Below are positions 44,302 to 53,800 of a stretch of DNA of 64,000 bases, piece by piece (within the stretch, counting starts at the first letter, position 1; each line of letters begins with the position of its first letter). Where the stretch lies: NCBI RefSeq assembly GCF_013009345.1, contig NZ_JABELE010000002.1:124001-188000 (forward strand). The letters run 5' to 3'. Made by a program: the position numbers and the translations under genes. Origin of the DNA: Acinetobacter geminorum. GTDB taxonomy: Bacteria > Pseudomonadota > Gammaproteobacteria > Pseudomonadales > Moraxellaceae. The notes below the pieces were generated by a model. It was not told the origin of the DNA. It did not search any database and worked only from the letters and a program-made list of their open reading frames with translations.

Positions 44302-45240
44302 ATGAGCACAAATCAAAATCTGGTTCTGTTAAATGAAATGGCGACTTTCGTTAAGGTTGTCGAGTCGGAAAGCTTTTCTGAAACTGCCCGCCAGCTTGGT
44401 ACAACACCTTCTGCTGTGAGCCGCGCGATTGCTCGTTTAGAACGTGCTTTAGGCACCCGCTTACTCTATCGGACTACACGGAAACTTCGTTTAAGTGAAA
44501 GTGGACAACAGGTCTATCAACGCTGTTTAGACATGGTGAATGCTGCGCAAGCAGTCATGGAAAGTTCAGGCCAATTTCATGTCGAGCCAGAAGGTATTAT
44601 TCGCATGAGTGTTCCAAAAGCTGTGGGACATTTTATGATTCATCCGCATTTACCCGAATTTTTAGAACGCTACCCGAAAATTGATATTCAAATGCTTTTA
44701 GAAGATCGTTATGTAGATCTCATTGATGATGGAGTCGATTTAGCACTTCGGATTACAGAGCAACCACCGGGTGGCCTTATGGGCCGAAAGCTGATTGATA
44801 TTGATCACTTGGTTTGTGCTACACCTGAGTATTTGGCCAAGTATGGTACACCAAACCATCCTCATGATTTAAAGCAGCATGAATGTATTTACTTAGGTGA
44901 ACAAGCCAGTGACTCAAAATGGAAATTTCAGCAAGGAAATAAATCGATAAGTGTTGCTGTGCGTGGTCGTTATGCAGCAAACCATACGGGTGTGCGTTTG
45001 AGTGCTGCATTACAGCATTTAGGTATTGCGAGCTTGCCGTACTTCGTTGCACGCCATGCTCTACAACAAGGTACCTTAGTTCAGGTTTTACCAGACTGGG
45101 ATTTTAAAACCTATTATAGCGGTGGGCTGTGGTTACTTTACCCACCAACACGGCATGTCCCGCCTAAATTAAGTGTGTTGATTCAATATTTAGCAGATAA
45201 ACTAGCAGCAGAACCAACGTTATTAAAAGCATTTGTGTAG
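44302..45240 (+). CDS. LysR-family regulator
   Basis: 312 aa, CrgA-like subgroup: MATFVKVVESESFSETARQLGTTPSAVSRAIARLERALG, LLYRTTRKLRLSESG, then an effector domain with DLALRITEQPPGGLMGRKL. It faces away from the RhtB exporter 91 bp upstream. Ends before the terminator at 45309. Confidence 0.87.
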   Translation: MSTNQNLVLLNEMATFVKVVESESFSETARQLGTTPSAVSRAIARLERALGTRLLYRTTRKLRLSESGQQVYQRCLDMVNAAQAVMESSGQFHVEPEGIIRMSVPKAVGHFMIHPHLPEFLERYPKIDIQMLLEDRYVDLIDDGVDLALRITEQPPGGLMGRKLIDIDHLVCATPEYLAKYGTPNHPHDLKQHECIYLGEQASDSKWKFQQGNKSISVAVRGRYAANHTGVRLSAALQHLGIASLPYFVARHALQQGTLVQVLPDWDFKTYYSGGLWLLYPPTRHVPPKLSVLIQYLADKLAAEPTLLKAFV

Positions 45241-45308
45241 TTAACTTAGTTAAAATTATCTGCAAATCCTAAAGTTATCTTATAAATCACAATTTCATAA
45301 CATCCAAT

Positions 45309-45336
45309 AAAAATCGGACACCAACGCCCGATTTTT
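45309..45336. terminator. Bidirectional terminator
   Basis: Stem AAAAATCGG / CCGATTTTT, 10-base loop, between convergent genes. Confidence 0.88.
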
Positions 45337-45360
45337 CTTAAATAATTTTTAATCTACTGC

Positions 45361-45645
45361 TTATTTTCTAAGTACATCGCCAATGCTTGGGTCTTTATCA
45401 AAAACCGATTTAGCATATGGGCAAAGCGGAATCACCTTTACGTCTTTTTCACGAACAAAAGCCACCAAAGCATCCAGTAATTGGCGACCTACGCCTTGTC
45501 CCCGATAATTTTCATTTACATCTGTAGCATCAATAATCAGCATGCCTTCGCCTGCCCATGTATAAGTCATTTCGCCTGCAACAGTTTCACCATCAAGTAA
45601 GCTAAAGCTGCCGTGTTTTGCATCATCTTTTTGTTGAATATTCAC
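45361..45645 (-). CDS. Small GNAT-fold acetyltransferase (YidJ/Gcn5-like)
   Basis: 94 aa. The acetyl-CoA loop NENYRGQGVGRQLLDALVAFVREK is clear, and IPLCPYAKSVFDKDPS closes the fold, as in small one-domain GNAT proteins close to human NATD1. Substrate unknown. It stands alone between a terminator and the MFS gene. Confidence 0.88.
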   Translation of the reverse strand: MNIQQKDDAKHGSFSLLDGETVAGEMTYTWAGEGMLIIDATDVNENYRGQGVGRQLLDALVAFVREKDVKVIPLCPYAKSVFDKDPSIGDVLRK

Positions 45646-45906
45646 AATGAATTCCTCATATTATGGCTCAAATTTATTTAAAAATGACTTTATATATCTT
45701 TATCTATAAGAACAAATTTAAGTGTAAAAAAATAGACTATTTTTAGCAGTGAGTCTGTATGCTTTTTAAATACAATTCATGCATAAAACTCATAATTCTA
45801 TTCGTAATTCTGTGCCTAATCCTCTCAAACCATTGCTGATAAGCTCTGCAACCAGATTTATTCATTTCTTTTATGAACATTTAACGGTTTTAAAGTCGGA
45901 ACTTTT

Positions 45907-47112
45907 ATGTCTTCTTTCCATCAAATTGAGCAAGATGCACATGAGAATAGCACACCTGCATGGGGTGCTGTATTTGTAATGTCACTATGCTGCGCAGTAT
46001 TAATTGCCTCAGAATTCATGCCCGTAAGTTTACTCACACCAATCTCTTCAGATTTAAATATGAGTGAAGGCCAGGTCGGTCAGGCGATCGCAATTTCAGG
46101 CATTTTCGCTGTTATTACCAGCTTAACTATTAGCCGTGTATTTAAGACATGGGATCGCCGTCATATCATGCTGTTACTTACCTTACTCATGATCATTTCT
46201 GGCATGCTGATTACATTTGCTCACTCTGCTGCGTTATTCATGGCGGGTCGTGCAATTTTAGGTGTAGTGATTGGTGGTTTTTGGGCCATGTCGACTTCGA
46301 TTGTGATGAGACTTGTTCCACCTCTGTCAGTACCTAAAGCACTCGGTCTATTAAATGGCGGCAATGCGCTAGCAACCACAATAGCCGCACCTTTAGGAAG
46401 TTTTCTAGGTTCAATCATTGGCTGGCGCGGTGCTTTTTTCTGTATCGTTCCTATCGCGATTATTGCGCTTGTATGGCAATTTAAAAGTATGCCCGCTCTT
46501 CCAGCAATGATGTCTGTTGAAAAGTCAGAAAATCCCTTTGGACTACTGAAACGTCCGATTGTGTTTTATGGCATGACAGGGATTTTATTGTTATTTATGG
46601 GGCAATTTGCGCTATTTACCTACTTACGCCCATTTCTAGAAACCGTCAGTCATGTCGATGCGGCCATGTTATCCATTTTATTACTCATATTAGGTATCGC
46701 GGGTTTAGCTGGCACATTCGTGATTAGTTTTATTCTTCATCAACATGTCTATCGCTACCTCATCCTTATTCCTTTAATGATGGCAAGCATTGCTTATGCC
46801 TTCGTACTTGGTGGTCAGCACTTGTGGTTGGTCGCAATATTGATGGGTTTATGGGGCTTTATTGGAACTTCGGCACCTGTCGCATGGAACACATGGCTTG
46901 CACAGACGTTGCATCAAGATACTGAGGTTGGTGGCGGTTTGATGGTTGCGATTATCCAATTTGCAATTACTTTAGGTGCAACTTTAGGCGGCTTGCTATA
47001 TGACTCACAAGGCTATAGTGCTACGTTTTATATGAGCGCTATTGTGTTGTTATTGGGTGCTATCATTGCTTTTATTACATGGCGAAGTGCTACTCACGCA
47101 ACACATCAATAA
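45907..47112 (+). CDS. MFS exporter, NepI-like (DHA1)
   Basis: 401 aa, 12 membrane segments. EFMPVSLLTPISSDLNMSEGQVGQAIAISG, motif A-like RVFKTWDRRHIMLLLT, and GGFWAMSTSIVMRLVPP resemble E. coli NepI, a purine ribonucleoside exporter. The substrate is thus possibly a nucleoside or sugar, unproven. Its 3' end overlaps that of the convergent LysR gene by 23 bp. A start farther upstream in another frame is not used. Confidence 0.87.
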   Translation: MSSFHQIEQDAHENSTPAWGAVFVMSLCCAVLIASEFMPVSLLTPISSDLNMSEGQVGQAIAISGIFAVITSLTISRVFKTWDRRHIMLLLTLLMIISGMLITFAHSAALFMAGRAILGVVIGGFWAMSTSIVMRLVPPLSVPKALGLLNGGNALATTIAAPLGSFLGSIIGWRGAFFCIVPIAIIALVWQFKSMPALPAMMSVEKSENPFGLLKRPIVFYGMTGILLLFMGQFALFTYLRPFLETVSHVDAAMLSILLLILGIAGLAGTFVISFILHQHVYRYLILIPLMMASIAYAFVLGGQHLWLVAILMGLWGFIGTSAPVAWNTWLAQTLHQDTEVGGGLMVAIIQFAITLGATLGGLLYDSQGYSATFYMSAIVLLLGAIIAFITWRSATHATHQ

Positions 47113-47980
47113 CCAACCTTAAGGCAGGCGAAAGCTGTCTACGATGTGGATAGTACAGATGGTATCCGGGAAACTGGATACTGTACTCTTCCAATACCTG
47201 AACAAGTTTGCCTTGATCTAGATCTTGTTGGATCAGCTCTTGCGGAATGTAAGCCAATCCAAACCCAGCTCTAACCGCCTCGACAATATCGTAGCTTTCA
47301 TTAAATATCCATTGTCCTTGAATTTTGATTTTTGTTTCTTGCCCATCCTTCAAAAACTCCCATGCATACACACTGCCTTGGGTGGTTAAACGAAAGCCAA
47401 TACATTGATGATTGATTAAATCTTTGGGGGTTGCAGGAATTCCATATTTCTCAAAATATTGTGGCGTTGCAATCACCGCCATTTTGACATCTGCGCTAAT
47501 ACGTACCGCAATCATGCCATCTGCTACACGACTTCCAAAACGAACTCCTGCATCAAATCGCTCTGCAACAATATCCACCATACCGCTATTGGCAGCTAGC
47601 TCAACTTGTACATCAGGATAATCACCAGCAATCTTTTCAAGTTTTGGAATCAGCACTTCCCGTATCGCATGGCTACTGGCATTAATACGAACCGTACCAG
47701 CGGGTTGATCCCGAAATGATGTTAAAAGCGATAATTCATTATCAATCTGGTCAAAACTGGCGCTAATGGTTTGCTTTAACCTTTCACCCGCGGCTGTCGG
47801 CGAAACGCTTCGTGTGGTTCGAGTCAGAAGTAGCATCCCTAAACGTTCTTCTAAACCGCGAATGGTATGGCTTAGCGCAGACTGCGAAATTCCCATTTTT
47901 CCTGCGGCCTTCGTAAAACTCCCTTCTCGAGCCACCATTAAAAAAGCATAAAGATCATTATAGTTTTCTTTGTTTATCAT
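47090..47980 (-). CDS. LysR-family regulator
   Basis: 296 aa, DNA-binding half NYNDLYAFLMVAREGSFTKAAGKMGISQSALSHTIRGLEERLG, then LLTRTTRSVSPTAAG. It is convergent with and overlaps the NepI-like gene, and is divergent from the exported cyclophilin-fold protein, so the latter and the hydrolase after it may be its targets. The intervening 285 bp has no other gene. Confidence 0.87.
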   Translation of the reverse strand: MINKENYNDLYAFLMVAREGSFTKAAGKMGISQSALSHTIRGLEERLGMLLLTRTTRSVSPTAAGERLKQTISASFDQIDNELSLLTSFRDQPAGTVRINASSHAIREVLIPKLEKIAGDYPDVQVELAANSGMVDIVAERFDAGVRFGSRVADGMIAVRISADVKMAVIATPQYFEKYGIPATPKDLINHQCIGFRLTTQGSVYAWEFLKDGQETKIKIQGQWIFNESYDIVEAVRAGFGLAYIPQELIQQDLDQGKLVQVLEEYSIQFPGYHLYYPHRRQLSPALRLVIDVLRE

Positions 47981-48265
47981 CTGCTTTTATCTCTTTTCAC
48001 GGTTTAATTTAATTATAAAAGATAAAACTATTTATGAATATTGCTCATAAGTCCATGTTTGTTTTTTAGGCTAATTATTATAAAGAAGATTCATTAAAAT
48101 CGATATCAAGCAGTGAGCATCAAGATTTAGATGAGCTCAAGCATAAAAAGTACCTGATTTTATTATTATCTAAAACTAATAAATTCAGCTCATACCTTTA
48201 CGCTAGAAATTGAATAATTTCACTGTATTTAAGTGCGTTCTCTTAAAGAAATGAGGTTCTTCGAT

Positions 48266-48742
48266 ATGGCTAATCAGAAGTTTTTTCTCGCTTTACTCAG
48301 CATCTTTTTCTCGTTTTCAGCCATATCTATCTCTTATGCCACAAGGCCTACGGGCAACAATCAACAAAGGTTATCGATGATGAAAATCCGTATTGATATT
48401 GAGGGATCAAAGCAATCGCTATTTGCAACATTACCCATGACACCGACTGTTCAAGATTTTGCCAAGCAGCTTCCGTTGACATTAACCCTTAAAGATTATG
48501 ACTCTACTGAAAAAATAGCCGACCTACCCACCAAGCTAACTACACAGAATGCACCCAATGGCTATGCAGGACAAGCTGGTGATCTTACCTATTACGCCCC
48601 TTGGGGTAATCTGGCTTTTTTCTATAAAGACTCAACTGTTGGGTACGCAAATGGTCTTATTTTGCTTGGGAAAATTGAGGCTATTCCCCAAGAGTTCAAG
48701 CAAAAACAACCCATCAAAATTTCAATTTCCCAAATGAAATAA
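48266..48742 (+). CDS. Exported cyclophilin-like fold protein
   Basis: 158 aa. A signal peptide, ANQKFFLALLSIFFSFSAISISYA, precedes a domain with IRIDIEGSKQSLFATL, LTLKDYDSTEKIADLP and GDLTYYAPWGNLAFFYKD, matching the cyclophilin_like family seen beside hydrolases and oxidoreductases. The chosen ATG has GAGG nine bases upstream; upstream GTG and ATG alternatives lack one. It is not a proven prolyl isomerase. It lies 45 bp before the hydrolase. Confidence 0.8.
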   Translation: MANQKFFLALLSIFFSFSAISISYATRPTGNNQQRLSMMKIRIDIEGSKQSLFATLPMTPTVQDFAKQLPLTLTLKDYDSTEKIADLPTKLTTQNAPNGYAGQAGDLTYYAPWGNLAFFYKDSTVGYANGLILLGKIEAIPQEFKQKQPIKISISQMK

Positions 48743-48787
48743 GCATGAGCAAATTCACCCATTCAAATTATTTAAATTGAGGTATCC

Positions 48788-49858
48788 ATGACTACATCTC
48801 CCTTCTTTAAAAAGCTTAAAACCCATACGGCGGCTGCGATTTGCACTGCAACAATTGGTTTATTCTCCTCAACCTCAGGTATGGCAGCAGACATGACTAA
48901 CGGCGCGAATAATTTTTATCAAAGCCAGCAAGTGACTATTCAGAAAGTCTCTTTCAAAAATCAATACAACATGGATATAGTCGGTAATCTGGTTATCCCC
49001 AAAAACTTAAATAAAAAACTAAAAACCCCCGCTATTGTAATTGGTCACCCAATGGGAGCCGTCAAAGAACAAAGCTCTATGCTTTATGCACAGAAACTGG
49101 CTGAACAAGGTTTTGTAACCTTGGCGATTGATCAATCATTTTGGGGTGAAAGCGCGGGCCAACCCAGAAATGTAGTTGCACCTGACATTTACGCAGAAGC
49201 ATTTAGTGCGGCTGTAGATTATTTAGGAACACAATCTTTTATTAACCGTGAACGTATTGGTGTACTCGGCATTTGCGGAAGTGGAAGTTTTGTCATCAGC
49301 ACAGCAAAAATTGACCCTCGTATGAAGGCAATTGCCACTGTCAGCATGTATGATATGGGAGCTGCGAACCGCAATGGCTTACGTCACTCACAAACCTTAG
49401 AGCAAAGAAAGCAAATTATTGCTGAAGCTGCTGCGCAACGTTATGTCGAGTTCACAGGCGGTGAAACAAAATATACTAGTGGGACTACGCATGAGTTAAC
49501 GGCAGATACACATCCGATCCAACGTGAATTTTATGACTTTTATCGTACCCCACGTGGTGAATACACACCGAAAAGTTCATCAAAAGACCTTACAACGCAC
49601 CCAACACTAACAAGTAATGTCAAATTTTTAAACTTCTATCCATTTAACGATATCGAAACCATCTCACCACGCCCAATGCTATTTATTACTGGTGATCAGG
49701 CCCATTCAAAAGAGTTTAGTGAAGAAGCTTATAAACTCGCAGGCCAACCTAAAGAACTTTACTATGTTAAAGGTGCAGGACATGTTGATTTATACGATCG
49801 AATCGATCTCATTCCATTTAATAAATTAACCACTTTCTTTAAAGAGAATTTGAAGTAA
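48788..49858 (+). CDS. Exported alpha/beta hydrolase with Cys at the nucleophile elbow
   Basis: 356 aa. The N-terminus is basic, then a hydrophobic core and cleavage near SGMAA. IVIGHPMGAVKEQSS gives the oxyanion region, the elbow is LGICGSGSF (C163 in the usual Ser place), the acid is in FITGDQAHS and the His in GAGHVDLYDR. Dienelactone hydrolase and relatives of E. coli YcjY use this layout. Ser165 could be the nucleophile instead. It pairs with the cyclophilin-fold protein in a two-gene unit. Confidence 0.82.
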   Translation: MTTSPFFKKLKTHTAAAICTATIGLFSSTSGMAADMTNGANNFYQSQQVTIQKVSFKNQYNMDIVGNLVIPKNLNKKLKTPAIVIGHPMGAVKEQSSMLYAQKLAEQGFVTLAIDQSFWGESAGQPRNVVAPDIYAEAFSAAVDYLGTQSFINRERIGVLGICGSGSFVISTAKIDPRMKAIATVSMYDMGAANRNGLRHSQTLEQRKQIIAEAAAQRYVEFTGGETKYTSGTTHELTADTHPIQREFYDFYRTPRGEYTPKSSSKDLTTHPTLTSNVKFLNFYPFNDIETISPRPMLFITGDQAHSKEFSEEAYKLAGQPKELYYVKGAGHVDLYDRIDLIPFNKLTTFFKENLK

Positions 49859-49860
49859 GA

Positions 49861-49897
49861 AAAATGATAGAGGCTCAACACGGGCCTCTATCATTTT
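49861..49897. terminator. Bidirectional terminator
   Basis: A 14-bp stem AAAATGATAGAGGC / GCCTCTATCATTTT, 9-base loop, between convergent genes. Confidence 0.92.
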
Positions 49898-49905
49898 CAA
49901 TTAAC

Positions 49906-50865
49906 TTAATGAAACTCTTGCACTAGGCTATTAATATGCGCCACGGCAGCAGTTCGATTTTCAACGCAAAGTTTTTCAAAAATATGTTCTAAATGCTTGT
50001 TCACGGTCCGTGGGCTAAGCTCCAATATTTCTGCAATATCTTTATTGGTTTTCCCTAACAACAACCAATGCATGACTTCTGCCTCACGTTGAGTCAACTG
50101 TGGGCAATATTTCAAAATATCAGCCATTTCCAAAGCCGGCGTAGAAGTCTTAATCTGTATCAGATAATTTTTTGCCACACTTTGCTCACTTTCCCACGGT
50201 GTAAGCAATAAAAGCTGTAATTGCTGGGATGGCGTTGAATAAGAACAGCTGGTTAATTTTTTAGGGTCTTTTTCATGTACTAAATCTGAAAACCAAGCTT
50301 TTAAGCCTGCTTCAAAGCCCTCTAATTCAGGTAAATATTGATTCAGTAAATCACTGGCTTTTTGGGTTTTCCAAACAATTTTACCTTGAACATCTAGCGC
50401 AAGAATGGCTGTTTCCGTCGCATCAATCACCTGTTTTTGTTGCTGCAATAGTTTGGCATGTGCCAAATGTGTTTTTACCCTTGCTAGTACTTCTTCAATA
50501 TTCAAAGGCTTGGTTACATAGTCCACCCCGCCGACCTGGAAACCTCGCACTATATGCTCTGTTTCCGACAAGCCTGTCATAAAAATGACGGGAATAAACT
50601 GGGTAATTGGGCTCGCTTTAAGCTGTATACAACTTTCAAAACCATCCATATGTGGCATATTGCCATCAAGCAAAATCATATCTGGTAAGCATCGGTGTGC
50701 TATTTCAATAGCACTTAACCCATCGGTTGTGACAAGTACGCGATAACCTGCCTGATCCAGACTTTCATGTAGCAAGCCTAAATTTTCTGGCACATCATCC
50801 ACAATCAGAATAACAGCTTGCTCATTTGGTGAAGCTTGCTGAAAAGAAACTTGTTGCGTACTCAT
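49906..50865 (-). CDS. Response regulator with LuxR-type output
   Basis: 319 aa. Receiver at residues about 17-135 (DD at 23-24, phospho-acceptor D67 in ILLDGNMP, K119 in VTKP), a middle PAS-like region about 145-240 (TAILALDVQGKIVWKT), and a LuxR helix-turn-helix at 256-319 (LTQREAEVMHWLLLGKTNKDIAEILELSPRTVNKHLEHIFEKL). It overlaps the NCS1-kinase stop/start by 4 bp, so it is translationally coupled and almost surely the cognate regulator. The likely target is the divergent NCS1 transporter and perhaps distant catabolic genes. Confidence 0.93.
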   Translation of the reverse strand: MSTQQVSFQQASPNEQAVILIVDDVPENLGLLHESLDQAGYRVLVTTDGLSAIEIAHRCLPDMILLDGNMPHMDGFESCIQLKASPITQFIPVIFMTGLSETEHIVRGFQVGGVDYVTKPLNIEEVLARVKTHLAHAKLLQQQKQVIDATETAILALDVQGKIVWKTQKASDLLNQYLPELEGFEAGLKAWFSDLVHEKDPKKLTSCSYSTPSQQLQLLLLTPWESEQSVAKNYLIQIKTSTPALEMADILKYCPQLTQREAEVMHWLLLGKTNKDIAEILELSPRTVNKHLEHIFEKLCVENRTAAVAHINSLVQEFH

Positions 50866-53800
50866 TGCTTATCCTGAATTAATCGTTGCGCGTGTTTTAA
50901 ATCAAACTTTTGAATCGCCTGTTCAAGCTGTTCCCATAACTCGTTATGCTCTGGAAAATTTTGACGGCATTGCGTTAAAGTCTGTTGAATTCCACGGATA
51001 TAACCTTGTCCAATCAAATCATTTAATTGCTGCAAGCTTTGCGGTAAATCGAGTAGCTCATTATCTTCTGGCTGTTTAATTGGTGCATGAACAGTGGTTT
51101 GCTCTTGCTTATATATATTTAGATCAAGTGTTTGAACTTCATTATTTTCAAGGTGTGCATCTGATTTGGAATCAATCCATATCAAACCCAACTTATCTCC
51201 AATTTTACTCAGCAACAAATTAAGATCGATTGGTTTTAACATAAAGTCTTCACTTAAGACGGCGTCTTGTGGATTGACTTCACGCTCGCCTGCATTCGCT
51301 GAAATAATTAAGATCGGCACATTGGTAATATTATTCTGACGCAATAATCGCGCAGTTTCCCAACCGCCCATCAAAGGCATATTTAAATCCATCAAGATCA
51401 GATTAGGTTGGAAAATAGGTACACGTCTTAAACAATCAATGCCCGACTCGGCCTCTTCAATCATAAATCCCAAAGGTTTGAGAAAATTAGCAACTAAACC
51501 TCGGTCCACCGCTTCATTATCGACAACCAAAATTCGTTTACGCTCGCCCTGATAACCCGTAATTTGGTTGGAATAAACATTAGAAATTGGATGAACCACT
51601 TCTTTTGAAGGTAAATAAAACTTAATCTTAAACTGTGAACCCTGATTGAGCTGACTAGTCACAGCTAGCTGGCCACCAAGTAAATCGACTAATAATTTTA
51701 CAATGGGTAGGCCTAGCCCTGTTCCGGTAAATCCGCCTTGAACCACATTGCTACCCCGTTCAAACGGGTTAAAGATTCGCTCTAAATCTGCCTCGGCAAT
51801 ACCACAGCCCGTATCTCTAATTTCAAAATATGCTGTTTGAAATCGGTACTCGACTTTCAAAGTAATTGTGCCGCTCGTTGTAAACTTTAAAGCATTGCCT
51901 AGTAAGTTAATAAGTATCTGTTCTAAGCGTTTTTTGTCGGTACGAACATAGTGCGGCAGGTTATCTCCAATTTCATAAACAAACTGTAAATTCTTCTGTT
52001 CAAACTGTGGCTGAAACATTTGAATAATTTGTTCAATAAAATTTGGGAAATGAACGTCCACTACATTTAAAGAAATCTTGCCTGTTTCAATTCGCGCTAA
52101 ATCTAGTAAACCGTCAATCAGTGAAGTTAAATGCTGCCCACTACGGCTAATCACACCGAGCGCCATTTTGCCTTGTTCTGAGAGCTGCTCTTGTTTTTGG
52201 AGTAATTGGCTATAGCCTAAAATACTATTTAGAGGCGTTCTTAGTTCGTGACTAATGCCAATGACATAACGGCTTTTTGCATCATTTGCCCGTTCTGCTG
52301 AAATTCTGGCATCTTGCAGGTCTTTTGAAGTGACTTCATGGGCAGCAATTTCATCAATCAATAATGCAGTTTGCTGATGCGTTTCGATTTCGGCATTACG
52401 ACGACTTTCATCGTTTAACACTAACCACCATGCAGCAACACTCATTAATAAAAATAAAATGGTGTAGATTTTGACAAACAGTGTAAATAACTGAGGAACG
52501 GCTGCAGCATTAATGGTTTCTAAATAGGTTTTTTCTTGGATATAAACCAGACTTAAACTCACTGCCAAAACAATAGACAGCCCTAGAGTCAGCAATAGAT
52601 ACAAACTGACCCTGCTATTTAAACGGCTAGCCCAACGTTCTGGTAAATAGTGCCAGATGGCTTTTTTGAGCTGTACTGACCAACGTGCATCGGGTTTACA
52701 TAAATCGTGACAGCGTGCTTCAAGTGAACAGCATAGAGAGCAAATCGTACCGTTATAGGCTGGGCAACCCGCCATATCAGCAAGCTCATAATCCCGTTCA
52801 CACACGACACAGTTAGCAACCGAAGTCGCCTGAATTTTTTCAGGCTGGCGTGCAATGTAATATTTGCCTTTAGTTAGGTAAGCAATAATAGGAACGCATA
52901 ACACCGCACTCCCCAAAGCAATGAAACTTGCTAAACCTTTCGCCATGAGACCGAAAAAGCCCAAATAGCTCAGCATCGATAACACTGAAGCGATGAGTAA
53001 CGCGCCTACACCTACGGGATTGATGTCATATAAATAAGCACGGCGAAATTCAATTCCCTTTGGGCTTAAGCCTAAAGGCTTACAGATAATTAAATCGGCA
53101 ACAACGGCACCAATCCATGCCAAAGCGATATTGCTATATAGTCCCAAAATGCGTTCAACTGCATGGCTAATGCCCATTTCCATCAAAACAATGGCAATAA
53201 AAACGTTAAAAAGAAGCCAGACAATTCGCCCCGGATGGCTATGAGTTAAGCGCGCAAAAAAGTTTGACCATGCCAGTGAGCCAGCGTAGGCATTAGTCAT
53301 ATTAATTTTAATTTGCGCCAAGCAAACCAGTGCTAAAGTCAATATTAACGCTAGCTGAGGGTTTGGAATAAATTGTTGATAGGCAACCCAATATAAATAA
53401 GTCGGATTATCTAGTTCAGAGACAGGAATAAACAACTGAAAAGCTAACACCATCAGCAGCATGCCCATCAAAACTTTTAGAAATCCAAAAATAATCCAAG
53501 ATGGACCACCTAGAAAAACGGCAAAACGCCATGCGGTTCTGTTCTTTTCTTTTTGCGGTAAGAAGCGTAAATAGTCAGCTTGCTCACCAATTTGGATCAC
53601 AAATGAAAAAATAAGAGTGCACGCCGCACCAAAGTAATACAGATTAAAATCAGTCGAGTTTGAAACCGCACCAACAAAATGCAGACTACTACTTAAAATT
53701 TGTGGCTGTTTCCAAAGTACAAAAAACCACGGTAATAACAGCAATAAGAGCCAGATGGGTTGTGTGATTGCCTGAACTTTATTAATAAAACCAATGCCTT

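Noticed and set aside
45779..45979. 66-codon open frame before the NepI-like gene
   Set aside because: It overlaps the true start of the MFS gene in another frame and lacks a ribosome site.
50862..51177. Possible HPt domain at the C-terminus of the NCS1-kinase
   Set aside because: The tail is helical but has no HPt-type His in a suitable helix.
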